Positions 1 to 9,300 of a DNA stretch of 64,000 nt are shown piece by piece. The notes under the pieces are model-generated. The model did not search any database. It worked only from the letters and a program-made list of their open reading frames with translations, and was not told where the DNA came from. Source of the stretch: Deltaproteobacteria bacterium (lineage in GTDB: Bacteria > Myxococcota_A > UBA796 > UBA2385); the NCBI GenBank assembly GCA_016792625.1, contig JAEUKK010000101.1:1-64000 (forward strand), in the 5' to 3' direction. Position 1 is the stretch's first letter. Every line of letters begins with the position of its first letter. The translations under genes and the position numbers were made by a program.

Positions 1-202
1 CCCCGCTCGGCCGCTTGCGCGGACCGGGCTGGAGGCCCATGAGCTCTTCTTCAATCAACGAGAGCTGCTACCTGTTTTTCAAAGACCAGCACAAAGACCG
101 GACCGGGGCTCGCGCCCCGACGGGTGCAGCGTGGGCGAACCCTACGCTGTGGTGAAGTCTTGTCGCGTCGCAGGCTCTCGCCCGGCCGCTCCGCCTCTTC
201 AC
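1..202 (-). other. Leader of an rRNA operon transcribed leftward out of the window
   Basis: Read on the minus strand, this stretch starts just below a strong promoter and carries a stem-loop (149-127), a second GC stem-loop (118-105) and a boxA-like site (88-75). That order is typical of bacterial pre-rRNA leaders, where a hairpin (boxB) and boxA recruit Nus factors before the 16S gene. It is visibly less GC-rich than the rest of the window. No 16S sequence is inside the window, so the rRNA genes themselves are inferred to lie beyond position 1. Confidence 0.7.
75..149 (-). promoter_or_regulatory. boxB-like hairpin followed by boxA-like antitermination site
   Basis: On the minus strand, positions 149-127 form a stem (CAGCGT with ACGCTG, extended by GGG/CCC around a four-base loop). 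A GGGGC/GCCCC hairpin follows at 118-105, then TGGTCTTTGAAA at 88-77. The last matches the boxA consensus (TGCTCTTTAA) closely, and GGTCTTTG occurs once more just upstream. Such elements bind NusB/S10 and prevent Rho termination of rRNA transcripts. Confidence 0.6.
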
Positions 203-208
203 TCGGGC

Positions 209-237
209 TTCTTATCGAGGCCCGTTCTGTTTGTCAA
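209..237 (-). promoter_or_regulatory. Sigma-70-type rRNA promoter
   Basis: Minus strand: a perfect -35 TTGACA (237-232), a 17-bp spacer and -10 TAAGAA (214-209), followed by a GC-rich discriminator (GCCCGAG). Transcription should start near 202 and run leftward. A GC-rich discriminator is a hallmark of stringently controlled (ppGpp-repressed) rRNA promoters; that regulation is inferred. Confidence 0.75.
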
Positions 238-1058
238 CCCAACCCGAGGAGATTTTTTTGGTCTCACTCGGCGCGGGGCCGACCCGGCGTCGCGGAGAGA
301 ACCAAGGCCAAGGACCTCGACTCTACCGCGGTGGAGCGCGCTTTGGCTGTTCGCCGCCGCCGCGCTCCCGCCGACCCCCACCCTCTATCGACCCCTCGTC
401 GGGGCGTCCAGGCCCGCCGACCATTTTATTTTGGCCGTTTCGCGCGGGGCGGTGGGGAACAAACTACCAATACAAAAGAGCGCCACCGCCGACGGGGTGC
501 CCGTCGGCCGCGTGGAACAGGGCCCGGCGCGCAGGCCGGGCGGCAGCAGCGGGCCGCTCGCGCGGGCCGCCACGGTGCGCGCTGTGCCGAGCGCGCGGGG
601 ACGGCTGCCGACCGCGCGGGGCGCGGGGGGACCGCAGCGCGCTGCGCCGCGGGGAGCTCGTCCGAGTTCATCGTCGTGGACGGTGGAGTTCCACCGAAGC
701 GCCTGCGAAAGTTCGCGGGGCCCTTTTCAGGGGGCCAGCCGAGCCGCTGCGGACCTTCGCCTGCGGTGCGCTGGGGAGCGCGGTGCGGGCGGCCGGTGGG
801 CGAAACCACGTCCCCCTCGGGGGCGGGCTCGGCGAGGCGCGGGGCAGGTCCGAGGACCCGCCCGCACGAGGCCCCGCCGCCTATGTCGAGGCCCCCGCAC
901 GCGTCAAGGCCGGTCGGGCCGATGCCCCGCGCTTTGCCCGGCCGTCGGCACCAAAGCGCCGATGAGCACGTCGCCTTCGCCGCTCTCCCCCGCCGACCAG
1001 GCCGCCCGCCGCCCCGCCGTGGACCGGGTAGATCGCCCGCCCCAGCCCAGGAGCCCCC
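238..1058. other. Long non-coding stretch between rRNA promoter and peptidase gene
   Basis: I see no credible gene here. All long open frames are Arg/Pro/Gly-rich GC shadows with no domain. It contains an AT-richer patch (about 421-480) and several short perfect hairpins: 489-507 (8-bp stem), 681-696 (6 bp), 705-716 (5 bp) and 719-736 (5 bp, TTTTCAGG loop). The last three follow each other closely and could belong to a small RNA, but I do not recognise RNase P RNA, tmRNA, SRP RNA or a tRNA. Confidence 0.5.
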
Positions 1059-3485
1059 ATGTGGTCGCGCGGCCGCACCGCCCACCTGCTCGTCACCGCC
1101 GCCGCGGCGGGGCTCTGCTTCGTCCCCCTCTTCAACCTGCTCGGCTACGAGTCGAGCGCGGCGATGGGCGTCGTCCTGGGCCTCGCTGCGCTGATCCTCA
1201 CCGCGCGTGAGGGCGCGGCCACGGGCGCACCCGGCCCGCTCGAGCACAGCCGCGGCCCCGTCGAGGGCCTCTTCGCCGCCCTGCCCGCCCGCCTCGCGCT
1301 GGGCCTCGGCCCGCTGGTGGTCCTGCTCCTCAACGCGCTGCGCGTCCGCAATTGCGACCCCGCCGCCGGTCTGGTCTGGTGGGCGCTGATCCCCATGCTG
1401 GCCATCGTCTGGGGCCACGGCCTTGGCTGGCTCTGCCGCGGCCTCAGCCGCTGGCCGCTTGCGCTGGGCCTGGCGCTCATCGCCGCCAACACCGGTCTTT
1501 TCGCGTACCGCTTGGTGGTCGAGCCGCCGATCCAAGGCTTCCATTGGCTCTTTGGCTGGTTCGCCGGCTCGATCTACGACGAGGCCCTCAGCGTGCCCCG
1601 CGCGCTGCTCTTCTACCGGGCCATGCAGCTGCTCGAGCTGGGCGCCGCGATCCTCGGCCTCGAGCTGCTGTGGCGCGGGCGGCGCGGCCTGCCCCGTGCG
1701 CCGGCGCTCCAGCTCCTGATCGCCCTGCTGGTCGTCATCGGCGCGGGCAACTGGGCCAAGCAGCGGGCCGGCGTCGGCGTGGATCGTGCCTTCATCGCCC
1801 GCCGCCTGGGCAGCAGCGCCGAGTCGGCCCACTTCCGCGTGCACTACGACGCCGCGGCCATCGGCCCCGCGCAGCTCCAGGCCATGCTCGCCGATCACGA
1901 GTTCCGGTACGCCGAGCTGGGCGCCTACCTGCAGAGCGACCCGGTGGCCGCCCACGGCGACAAGCTCGCCGTCTACGTCTACCCCAACAACCGCGTCCAG
2001 CAGCAGCTCTTCGGCTCGCGCCGCACCTTTGTGGCCCGGCCGTGGACCTACGAGATGCACATCCGCTGGGATCGCGTCGGCGACACCGTCGTCGCCCACG
2101 AGCTCGCGCACCTCTTCTCCGCGCCCTTCGGCGGCGGCCCGCTCCGCCTCGCCACCCGCGGTGGCCTCATCCCCGACATTGGCCTGGTCGAGGGCCTCGC
2201 GCTCGCCGCCGACTGGCCGCCGGGTGAGCTCGACCCCCACGAGGCGGCCGCGGCGATGCGCCAGCTCGACATCGCCCCCGATGTGCGCGAGACCTTCCGG
2301 CCCTGGGGCTTCTGGCAGCAGCCGGCCGGCAAAGCCTACACGCTGATGGGCAGCTTCGTGCGCTTCCTCATCGACACCTACGGGATCGCCGCCTTCCAGC
2401 AGGTCTATGCGAGCGGCGACTTCGCCGGGGTCTACGGCAAGCCGGTCGACGCGCTGATCAGCGAGTGGGAGGTGATGGTCGACGCCCTGCAGATCGACGA
2501 GGCCCGCGTCGAGCTCGCCCGCCTGCGCTACGGCCGGGGCAGCATCTTCCAAAAGACCTGCGCCCGCACGCTGGCCGAGCTGCGCCGCCGGGCCGAGGGC
2601 GCCGAGGCCCAGGGCGACTGGGAGAAGGCCCTGCGCCTCCGCCGCGACATTGCCCACCACCAGGGCAAAGACGAGCAGGGCGGGGTCGAGATCGCCACCC
2701 TGCTGGTGCGCCTGGGCCGGCACGACGAGGCGATCCAGATCTTGGACCAGCTGCTCGCCGAGGCCCGGGCCGAGGTCGCCGCCGAGCAGGCCGCGCTGGA
2801 CGCCGCGCCCGCCGAAGACGCCGCGCCCGCCGAGGGAGACGCGGCGGGCGAGGACGAGGCCGCCCCCGCCAAGAAGGGCAAAGCTAAGAAGGGAAAGAAG
2901 GGCAAAAAAGGCAAGAAGCGCCGGGCGATGAAGCCGGCCATGATGGCCCGGGTCGAAGAGCTGCGCGGCGACATCCTCTGGCAAGCGGGCCGCAGCGCCG
3001 ACGCGGCCGAGGCCTACGGCGGCTGCCTCGAGCTTGGCCTCGAGGACGGCGACCGTCGCCGGGTCGAGGTCAAGACCACCGGCGTGCTCAGCCCCGACCC
3101 GCTCATCGCCGAGCTGCTGTACGCCTACATGATCGACGAGAGCCGGCGGGCGGGGCAGCTGTTCACCGCGTCTGAGCTGGCTAGGCAGCGCCCCGAGAAT
3201 GACCTCGGTCGCTACCTTTTGGGCCTGCAGCTGGCGGCGATCGGCGCGCACGCCGAGGCCATCCCGCGGCTCGACGGGCCGCCGGGCCTGCTGCCCGAGC
3301 CCGCCCTCGATGAGCGCCGCCGCGAGCTGCTGGCCGAGGCCCTGTGGCGGACGGGGGCGCTCGACCGCGCCGAGGCCGAGTGGGCGCTGCTCCTCGACGC
3401 GCGGAGCAGCCGCACGCGGGCGCTGGCGCGCGAGGGCGTTGACCGCGCCCGGTGGAGCCGCACCGTCCAGAGCAACGCCCAGTAG
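1059..3485 (+). CDS. Polytopic membrane gluzincin (peptidase MA-like) with TPR-like repeats
   Basis: 808 residues. The first ~240 are hydrophobic, with about six predicted membrane segments. A soluble domain follows with the zinc-peptidase signature HELAH (His347, Glu348, His351), as in the peptidase-MA family of membrane-linked gluzincins. After ~residue 500 the sequence becomes helical and Ala/Glu-rich like TPR repeats, interrupted by an acidic Ala/Pro stretch and a Lys/Gly-rich basic tract (about 604-625). Start: ATG at 1059, chosen because the hydrophobic segments begin right after it; no strong ribosome site is visible. The substrate is unknown. It stands alone, converging on the CBS gene across strong hairpins. 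The protease call rests on the motif and layout; an inactive relative is possible. Confidence 0.75.
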   Translation: MWSRGRTAHLLVTAAAAGLCFVPLFNLLGYESSAAMGVVLGLAALILTAREGAATGAPGPLEHSRGPVEGLFAALPARLALGLGPLVVLLLNALRVRNCDPAAGLVWWALIPMLAIVWGHGLGWLCRGLSRWPLALGLALIAANTGLFAYRLVVEPPIQGFHWLFGWFAGSIYDEALSVPRALLFYRAMQLLELGAAILGLELLWRGRRGLPRAPALQLLIALLVVIGAGNWAKQRAGVGVDRAFIARRLGSSAESAHFRVHYDAAAIGPAQLQAMLADHEFRYAELGAYLQSDPVAAHGDKLAVYVYPNNRVQQQLFGSRRTFVARPWTYEMHIRWDRVGDTVVAHELAHLFSAPFGGGPLRLATRGGLIPDIGLVEGLALAADWPPGELDPHEAAAAMRQLDIAPDVRETFRPWGFWQQPAGKAYTLMGSFVRFLIDTYGIAAFQQVYASGDFAGVYGKPVDALISEWEVMVDALQIDEARVELARLRYGRGSIFQKTCARTLAELRRRAEGAEAQGDWEKALRLRRDIAHHQGKDEQGGVEIATLLVRLGRHDEAIQILDQLLAEARAEVAAEQAALDAAPAEDAAPAEGDAAGEDEAAPAKKGKAKKGKKGKKGKKRRAMKPAMMARVEELRGDILWQAGRSADAAEAYGGCLELGLEDGDRRRVEVKTTGVLSPDPLIAELLYAYMIDESRRAGQLFTASELARQRPENDLGRYLLGLQLAAIGAHAEAIPRLDGPPGLLPEPALDERRRELLAEALWRTGALDRAEAEWALLLDARSSRTRALAREGVDRARWSRTVQSNAQ

Positions 3486-3499
3486 GGCGTCTTCGATGG

Positions 3500-3566
3500 G
3501 CGGGGGGCCCGCCCCCCGCAACGCCCCTGGCCGGGGCCTGAGGGCCCCGGACCCCGAGCCGGGGCC
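3500..3566. terminator. Cluster of GC hairpins between convergent genes
   Basis: There are two perfect 8-bp stem-loops: 3500-3507 with 3512-3519 (GCGGGGGG, loop CCCG), and 3531-3538 with 3543-3550 (CCGGGGCC, loop TGAG). A third arm at 3559-3566 (CCGGGGCC) can pair with 3543-3550 instead, giving an alternative fold. There is no T-tract. It lies between two convergent stops, so a bidirectional terminator is the simplest reading. Confidence 0.55.
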
Positions 3567-3591
3567 GAAGGCCGCGGGAACGCCGGTGCCC

Positions 3592-4191
3592 TCAGATGCG
3601 CAGGTCGACCGGGAGCTCGTGGACCAGGGCGCGCAGGATGTCGGAGCGGGTCAGGATGCCGACCAGGGCGCCGTCTTCGTCGACGACGGGCAAGCAGCCG
3701 ACCCGGGCGGCGAGCAGCACGCGGGCGATGTCGACCAGGCGGGCGTCGGGGGCGGCGCTGAGCACGGGGCTGGCCATGTGGGCCGCCACCGGCTCGATCG
3801 AGCCCGGGCCGGCGTGGGCGGCCAGCAGGTCGCGGTCGCTGAGGATGCCCACCAGCGCGCCGTCTAGGCCGACCACGGGCAGGTGGCGCAGGCGCCGGTT
3901 GCGCTGCAGGCGCAGGGCCTCGCCCAGCGTCTGGTCGGGGCGGATCGAGACGACCGGGCTGGCCATCAGCTCATCGGCCCGCAGCACGACCCGGGGGGCC
4001 CGGGGCGCGGCCTCGGCCGCCGCGGCGGCCGCCCAGAGGCGGGCGGGGCGCGCGCGGCCCTCGGGCTGGCCGGCGCCCGGCTCGCGGCCTTGCTCTTCGT
4101 AGGGCCAGACGCGGGGGGCGCGGGCCAGGGGCTGCACCCGCTCCCAGTCATAGGGCGCGGGCCCCGTCGTGCTCCAGATCTGAAAGGACAT
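3592..4191 (-). CDS. Two-CBS-domain protein
   Basis: 199 residues. An N-terminal ~70-residue Pro/Ala-rich stretch is followed by two CBS motifs, recognisable by repeated LPVV...DGALVGILSDRD (about 105-125) and LPVVDEDGALVGILTRSD (about 170-187). CBS pairs form a Bateman module that binds adenine nucleotides or similar ligands and usually regulates an attached or partner enzyme or channel; none is fused here. Start: ATG at 4191, with AGGAGG six bases upstream, preferred over the TTG one codon earlier. It lies 20 bp downstream of the trpG/pabA-type gene on the same strand, so the two are probably co-transcribed. The N-terminal segment matches nothing I know. Confidence 0.85.
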   Translation of the reverse strand: MSFQIWSTTGPAPYDWERVQPLARAPRVWPYEEQGREPGAGQPEGRARPARLWAAAAAAEAAPRAPRVVLRADELMASPVVSIRPDQTLGEALRLQRNRRLRHLPVVGLDGALVGILSDRDLLAAHAGPGSIEPVAAHMASPVLSAAPDARLVDIARVLLAARVGCLPVVDEDGALVGILTRSDILRALVHELPVDLRI

Positions 4192-4211
4192 CAACCGCCT
4201 CCTGCTGCTCG

Positions 4212-4814
4212 TTATCGCGCAGCCCCCGCCCCTGGCGCCGAGAGCGCGAGGAAGGCGGCCAACAAAGCCGGCCCTTGCGGCGAGAGCACGCTCTCCGGGT
4301 GCACCTGCAGGCCGTGGCTGAGGCCGTCCGCCCCGCGCAGGCCCATGATCTCCCCCTCATCTGACCAGGCGTTGGGGATGAGATCACCCAGCGGGCCGCC
4401 TGGATCGACGATGAGCGAGTGGTACCGACCGAGCGAGAGCGGGCTTGGCAGGCCCGCAAAGAGCCCCGTGCCATCGTGGTGCACCGGCGTCGCCTCGCCG
4501 TGCACCAGCCGCCGCGCCCGCAGGACCGGGGCGCCCCGGCGCAGCGCCATCGCCTGGTGGCCCAGGCAGACGCCGAGCGTGGGCAGGCGGCCCTCGACCG
4601 CGGCGAGCAGCGACAGCGAGAGGCCCGCGTCGCGCGGGTGACCGGGCCCTGGCGAGATCAGCGCGTGGGTGGGCATAAACGTCAGCGCCTGCTCGACGCT
4701 GGCCTCGTCATTGCGGAGCACGCGCAGCGCGGCGCCCAGCGCGCCCAGGGCCTGCACCAAGTTCCAGGTGAAGGAGTCGTAGTTGTCGATCACCAGCACA
4801 CGCGCCCGGCCCAT
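4212..4814 (-). CDS. trpG/pabA: Class I glutamine amidotransferase, anthranilate/aminodeoxychorismate synthase component II
   Basis: 200 residues, the normal family length. It starts with the typical VLVIDNYDSFTWNLVQ, has the nucleophile motif GVCLGHQ (Cys83) and ends with LQVHPES (His172, Glu174), completing the Cys-His-Glu triad. The enzyme releases ammonia from glutamine for chorismate amination in tryptophan or folate synthesis. No trpE/pabB or other aromatic gene is adjacent, so sequence alone cannot decide between TrpG and PabA; it may serve both. ATG at 4814 has a purine-rich GGGGAGGG upstream. It is followed after 20 bp by the CBS gene. Confidence 0.9.
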   Translation of the reverse strand: MGRARVLVIDNYDSFTWNLVQALGALGAALRVLRNDEASVEQALTFMPTHALISPGPGHPRDAGLSLSLLAAVEGRLPTLGVCLGHQAMALRRGAPVLRARRLVHGEATPVHHDGTGLFAGLPSPLSLGRYHSLIVDPGGPLGDLIPNAWSDEGEIMGLRGADGLSHGLQVHPESVLSPQGPALLAAFLALSAPGAGAAR

Positions 4815-4902
4815 GGGCCCTCCCCGGGGGGCGCCCTATCGACGCCGCCCGCGGCGCGCCCGGGCGCCGCCCTGGCCGATGCTCTGGGCGATGCTTCGCA
4901 CC

Positions 4903-4931
4903 TTGTGGGGCCGATCGACCCATGCTATTGC
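4903..4931 (+). promoter_or_regulatory. Weak candidate promoter for the 5038 gene
   Basis: TTGTGG (4903-4908), a 17-bp spacer, then TATTGC (4926-4931), in the gap between the divergent trpG-type gene and the 5038 gene. The opposite strand has a perfect TTGACA (4939-4934) but no matching -10 at the right distance. Sequence match only. Confidence 0.3.
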
Positions 4932-5037
4932 CGTGTCAACCCTTCGCGGCTCCCTCCACCGGGGGCCCATCGGCGCGCCGACCCTCGGCACGTCGCCCCC
5001 TGCGCGCCCGCGCACCCCGTCGACCCCCGGCGGCCCC

Positions 5038-6189
5038 ATGGACCTCGACCCCACGATGCACCGCGAGCTCGCGGTGTTCTTTCACCGCCGCTTCCCCAAC
5101 GGCGAACAGCGGCGGCAGATCGCCGCGCTGGCGCGGGTGCACGCGCCTGAGCCGCCCGAGCAGCGCGGCGAGGTGGCCTGGGGGGTGCTCCTCACCCGCG
5201 CGGCCGAACAGGGCCGCCTCGAGCGCCTGATTGACGCCGTGCTCGCCCAACCCGAGGTCGACGCCGCCCTCCATGAGGTCTGCGCGCTGGTGCAGGGCCG
5301 CCCCTGGCCGCCGCCGACCGCGCGCAGCGCCCCGCCCCTGCTCAAGCCCATCCTCGGCCTCGCCGCCGTCGCCGCCGTGGGCCTCGGCTTCGTGGCCGTG
5401 CGCGCGCTGAGCGGTGGCCCCGGCGGCTTCTCCGAGCCGGTCGAGATTGAGCCCACCGCCGAAGAGCTCGCTGCCGCCGAGGCGCTCCGCCCTGAAGATG
5501 AGCTCGAGCTGGCCCTGCTCCGCACGGCCCTGCCCCCGGCCGCCAACGCCAGCGCCGCCGCGCCCGCACCGCCGGTCCAGCCCGCGCCGCCGACCGCGGC
5601 GCCCGCCCCGTCCCCTTCCGCGCCGCCACCGCCCGCAGCCGCGCCCGCGCCGAGCGCGCCGCCCACGCCCTCCCCCTCCGCGCCGCCGCCACCGGCCGCA
5701 GCCGCGCCCGCGGCCCCCGCTGCGCCGCCGGCTCCCGCCGCCGTCGCACCCGCGGCAGCACCGCCCGCGGCAGCACCGCCCGCGGCAGCACCGCCCGCGC
5801 CAAAGCCCCCGCCACCCGCCCCCGCGGCGAAGGCGCCCTCCCCGGCAGCCGAAGCCAGCATGGGCGCGGTCCCCGGCCCCGCGGCCCTCGACGGGCGGGC
5901 GGTCACCGCGAACCACCACGGCCGCTGCACCACCGCGGCGGGCGGCCTCGTCGGCTGGTGGCACGCGGGGAGCAGCACGCCCGGCGCGCAAGGTGAGGTG
6001 ATCCGCATGCGGCAAGGCGCGCGGGTCCGCCTCGACCTGCCCCGCCCGGCCAACCACTTCGACGCCCGCGCACCCGAGCGCTGCGCGCTCTTTGAGGGTG
6101 ATCAGGTGCGCCTGACCGGCGCGCCCGTGCAGATCGCCGGCGGCAGCTGGTGGGTGCCGCTGCACTCCGGCGACCTCATCCGGCCCTGA
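5038..6189 (+). CDS. Single-pass membrane protein with effector-associated (death-like) N-terminal domain
   Basis: 383 residues. Residues ~5-85 (RELAVFFHRRFPNGEQRRQI ... WGVLLTRAAEQGRLERLIDAV) follow the pattern of bacterial effector-associated domains (EAD1/death-like), small helical adaptors in NLR-like and peptidase-based conflict systems. A membrane helix follows (about 102-121), then an acidic segment, a Pro/Ala-rich linker (about 177-290) that would span a cell envelope, and a C-terminal ~90-residue globular domain, possibly SH3-like. Start: ATG at 5038; an in-frame codon at 4783 would overlap the divergent trpG-type gene and adds no domain. No obvious effector partner is adjacent. The EAD call is by eye and needs a profile search; the membrane and linker layout is clear. 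Confidence 0.7.
   Translation: MDLDPTMHRELAVFFHRRFPNGEQRRQIAALARVHAPEPPEQRGEVAWGVLLTRAAEQGRLERLIDAVLAQPEVDAALHEVCALVQGRPWPPPTARSAPPLLKPILGLAAVAAVGLGFVAVRALSGGPGGFSEPVEIEPTAEELAAAEALRPEDELELALLRTALPPAANASAAAPAPPVQPAPPTAAPAPSPSAPPPPAAAPAPSAPPTPSPSAPPPPAAAAPAAPAAPPAPAAVAPAAAPPAAAPPAAAPPAPKPPPPAPAAKAPSPAAEASMGAVPGPAALDGRAVTANHHGRCTTAAGGLVGWWHAGSSTPGAQGEVIRMRQGARVRLDLPRPANHFDARAPERCALFEGDQVRLTGAPVQIAGGSWWVPLHSGDLIRP
5747..5799 (+). repeat. 15-bp tandem repeat in Pro/Ala linker
   Basis: The unit CCGCCCGCGGCAGCA occurs at 5761-5775 and 5776-5790, with partial copies on both sides, coding for a PPAAA-type pentapeptide. In-frame copy changes would alter the linker length of the membrane protein without a frameshift. 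Confidence 0.7.
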
Positions 6190-6340
6190 GCCCGCCGCGC
6201 GGGCGCACGCGGGCGCGGCACCGCAGCCGCTGCTGCCGAGGCCCTCGCCGCGACCTGTTCGTCGCACGCCGAGGCCGCCCGCCCCGACCCGCCGAGGGCA
6301 GAGCCATCAGGCGGCCTCACACCCGCCCAAAATCCCGCGC

Positions 6341-9300
6341 CTAAGGACGCTCCGGGTCGGTCCGGCGCGCGCCCACCACGCTCAAGAACCACTCCAGGTC
6401 CTGCTGGGCCTGCTGCTGGGCCTCGAGCATGTCCGCTTCGGCCTGCGCGGCCCGCGCCAGCGCGGCCTCCTGCGCCGCGGCCGCGGCGGCGAGCTCGGCG
6501 CGCAAGGCGGCCTGCGCCTCGACCTGCGCGGCCAGCTCGGCGGCCAGCTCTTGGGTATGGGCGTCCCTGGCCCGCAGCTCGGCGTAGAGATCGGAGATCA
6601 GCGCGCCGTTCTCGTTCGTCCGCACCGCGGCGGCGGCCTCGAGGCGGGCCAGCGCCGCCCGGTGCTCCTCCTCGGCGTGGCGGGCCAGCAGGCCCTCGGT
6701 CGCCAAGGCCCGCTCCGCGGCCTCGCGCTGGCGCTGCTCCTCGGCGAGGCGGTGGGCCAGCAAGGCGATCTGCTTGTCTTGGGCCACCCGCGCCTCGGCC
6801 AGCTCATCCAGCTGCGACCGGAGCGCGTCGGCGCGCCCCTCCAGCCGGGCCTGGGCCTGGGCGGCGCGGGCCTCGGCGGCGGCGAGGGCGCCCAGCCGGG
6901 CCTCGGCCTCGCGGGCCACCAGCGCCTCGGCGCGGGCCACCGCCTCGTCGACGGCGCGCTCCGCCGCTGCGCGGGCCGCCTGGGCGTCGGCCAGCTCGGC
7001 GCGCAGGCCCCGCAGCTGCAGGTCCAGGCGCACCACCTCGGCGTCCAAGCCCGCCGCCGCCCCCACCGGGGCGGCCCGCTCGGCCACTTGCGCCCGGGCC
7101 AGGGCCCGCTCCGCCTCGGCCGCGCGGGCCTCGGCCGCGGTGAGCGCGGCCCGCAGCGCGTCGTTCTCGGGTGACTCCAAGGGCGAGACCTCGATCTCGC
7201 CGAGCTCCTGGGCCGCCCGCAGATCGGCGATGTGGGCCTCGGCCGCCGCGAGCACCCGGCGGAGCTCATCGACCTCCTCGACCGCGGGCGCAGCGGCGAG
7301 GCGCAGCCGCAGGGCCGCGTTCTCGGCCGCGAGGGCGGCACCCTGGTCCACCTCGACCACAGCGACCCGCAGCGCGTCGTTCTCGGCCTGCAGCCGCGCA
7401 CGCTCTGCCTCAAGCCCAGCGGCGCCCGCGCCCTCCTCCACCTCGACCGCAGCGGCCCGCAGCGCGTCGTTCTCCGCTTGCAGGCGCGCCAGCTCTGGCT
7501 CGGCCGCTGCCACGCCCTCCTCAGGCGCAGCGGCCCGCAGCACCTCGTTCTCGGCGCGGGCCTCCTCCAGCACCCGCTCCAGCGCGTCGACGCGGTCGCG
7601 CAGACCGGCCGCCTCTTCGGCGGCGACCTCGACCTGCGCCTGTGCCTCGTCCAACGCGCCGGCCAGTCGCGCGCTCTCGTCGTTGGCCTCAGCCAGGGCG
7701 CGCTTCAGCGCGTCGAGCTGTTCGACGATGCCCCGCGGCGCGGCGACCCCACCGCCCGCGCGGGCCAACGCCCGCTCCAGCTCGTCGCGGGCGGCGCCGA
7801 GCACCCGCAGCTCGAGCTCGAGGCGGGCCCGCTCGTCCGCCCAGGCCCCGCGCTCCGCCTCGAATTCCGCCCGCTCGGCCGCACGGCCCTCGGCCTGCCA
7901 GCGCAGCGCGCGCAGCTCGTCTTGGGCGGGCGCGAGCGCATCCTCGGCCTGCCGCTGGGCGGCCCGCGCGGCGGCGAGCTGGTCCAAAAGGGCGAGGCGC
8001 TCCGCCTCGCGCTCGCCGAGGACCGCGTCCAGCGCGGCAATCCGCGCGAGCGCCTCGGCTTGGCCCCCCGCGTCTGGGGGCCGGGTCGGGCTGCCCCCCG
8101 CGGCCAAGGTCGCGGCCAGCGCGTCCCGCTCCGCCGCGGCCGCCGCAAGCTGCAGGCGCAGCGCGTCGAGCTCGCCGGTGGGCGCCGCGGCCTCAGCCCG
8201 CAGCAGCGCGTGGGTCAAGGCCTCCCGCTCCTGAAGCAGCTCGGCCCGCTCGGCCTGCAGCGCCTCGATCTGGCGCTCCAATGCGGGCACCGCAGCGGCA
8301 GAGGCGGCGTTGGCCTCCACCTGGGTCACGGCGCCCCGCAGGGCCCGCGCCTCCTCCTCCCACCCGGTGGCGGCGGCGCGCGCGGCAGCGGCCTCCGCCT
8401 CGGCCCGGGCCAAGGCCCCCCGCAGGCGCTGGGCCTCATCGGCCACGGCCTCGGCGCCTTGTTGGGCGCGGCGCAGGAGCAGGTCTCGCTGCTCGACCTG
8501 GGCGCGCAGCTCGGTGAAGCTGGCCTGCAGCGCACCTTTGTCGGCCTGCAGACGCGCGAGGGCCGCCTGCAACAGCGCCGACTCGCGGCCCAGATCACGC
8601 TCGCCGGCCGAGCCCTCGGCGGCCCGGCTGCGGGCCTCGACCAGCAGCAGCCCGAGGCGCTCCCGCGCGGTGATCGCGTCATCGCGCTCCCGCCGCAGCG
8701 CCCCTTGCTCTGTGCGCGCGGCCTCGAGCTCGCCGAGCAGGGCGGTCGACTGCGCGCGGGCGCCGCGCAGGCTGTGGTCCCGCGCCTCGAGCTCCGCCAC
8801 CAGCTGCTCTTGGCGGGCGAGCGCGGCGGCGAAGCGCTGCTCGGCCCCCACCGCCACATCGGGCGCGGCGCCGGCGGCGCCGAGGCGGGCCTCGAGCAGC
8901 TCCCGGGCGCGCAAGGCGGCGGCGCGCTCGGCTTCTGCCCGCTGCACGGTCGCGCCGAGGGCCTCTGCGCGGGCCTCGGCGGCGGCGAGGCGCGCAGCCT
9001 GGGCGTCGAGCGCGGCGGCGGCGGCGCCCGCTTCCGCCGCAGCCCGCGCCTGCGCGGCCTCCAAAGCGCGCTCGCGGCTGTCCAGCCCGCCACGCAAGCG
9101 GGCGGCCTCTGCCCGAAGCTCTTCGAGAGCAGCGCGCAGCGCGTCGACCTCAGCGACCGCGGCCGGCCCTGCACCCGCGGCCCGCTCGAGCGCCCGGCGC
9201 AGCTCGCCGCGCTCTTGTTCGAGCGCCGCGCGGGCGGCGTGGGCCCCCCGCGCGTCTGCTTCTGCGGCCCCAGCGGCGGCGCGGGCGGCGTCGGCCTCAG

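Noticed and set aside
39..152. 37-codon ORF starting ATG at 39
   Set aside because: It lies antisense to the rRNA leader elements and has no ribosome site.
238..1058. RNase P RNA, tmRNA, SRP RNA or tRNA genes
   Set aside because: I looked for their conserved cores on both strands and found none.
426..3521. Very long open frame on the minus strand (about 1030 codons)
   Set aside because: It is antisense to the membrane peptidase gene and the non-coding leader; composition is Ala/Gly/Arg shadow and there is no domain.
4783..5037. Upstream start for the effector-associated-domain gene
   Set aside because: It would overlap the divergent trpG-type gene and add Arg/Pro-rich residues; the domain begins just after ATG 5038.
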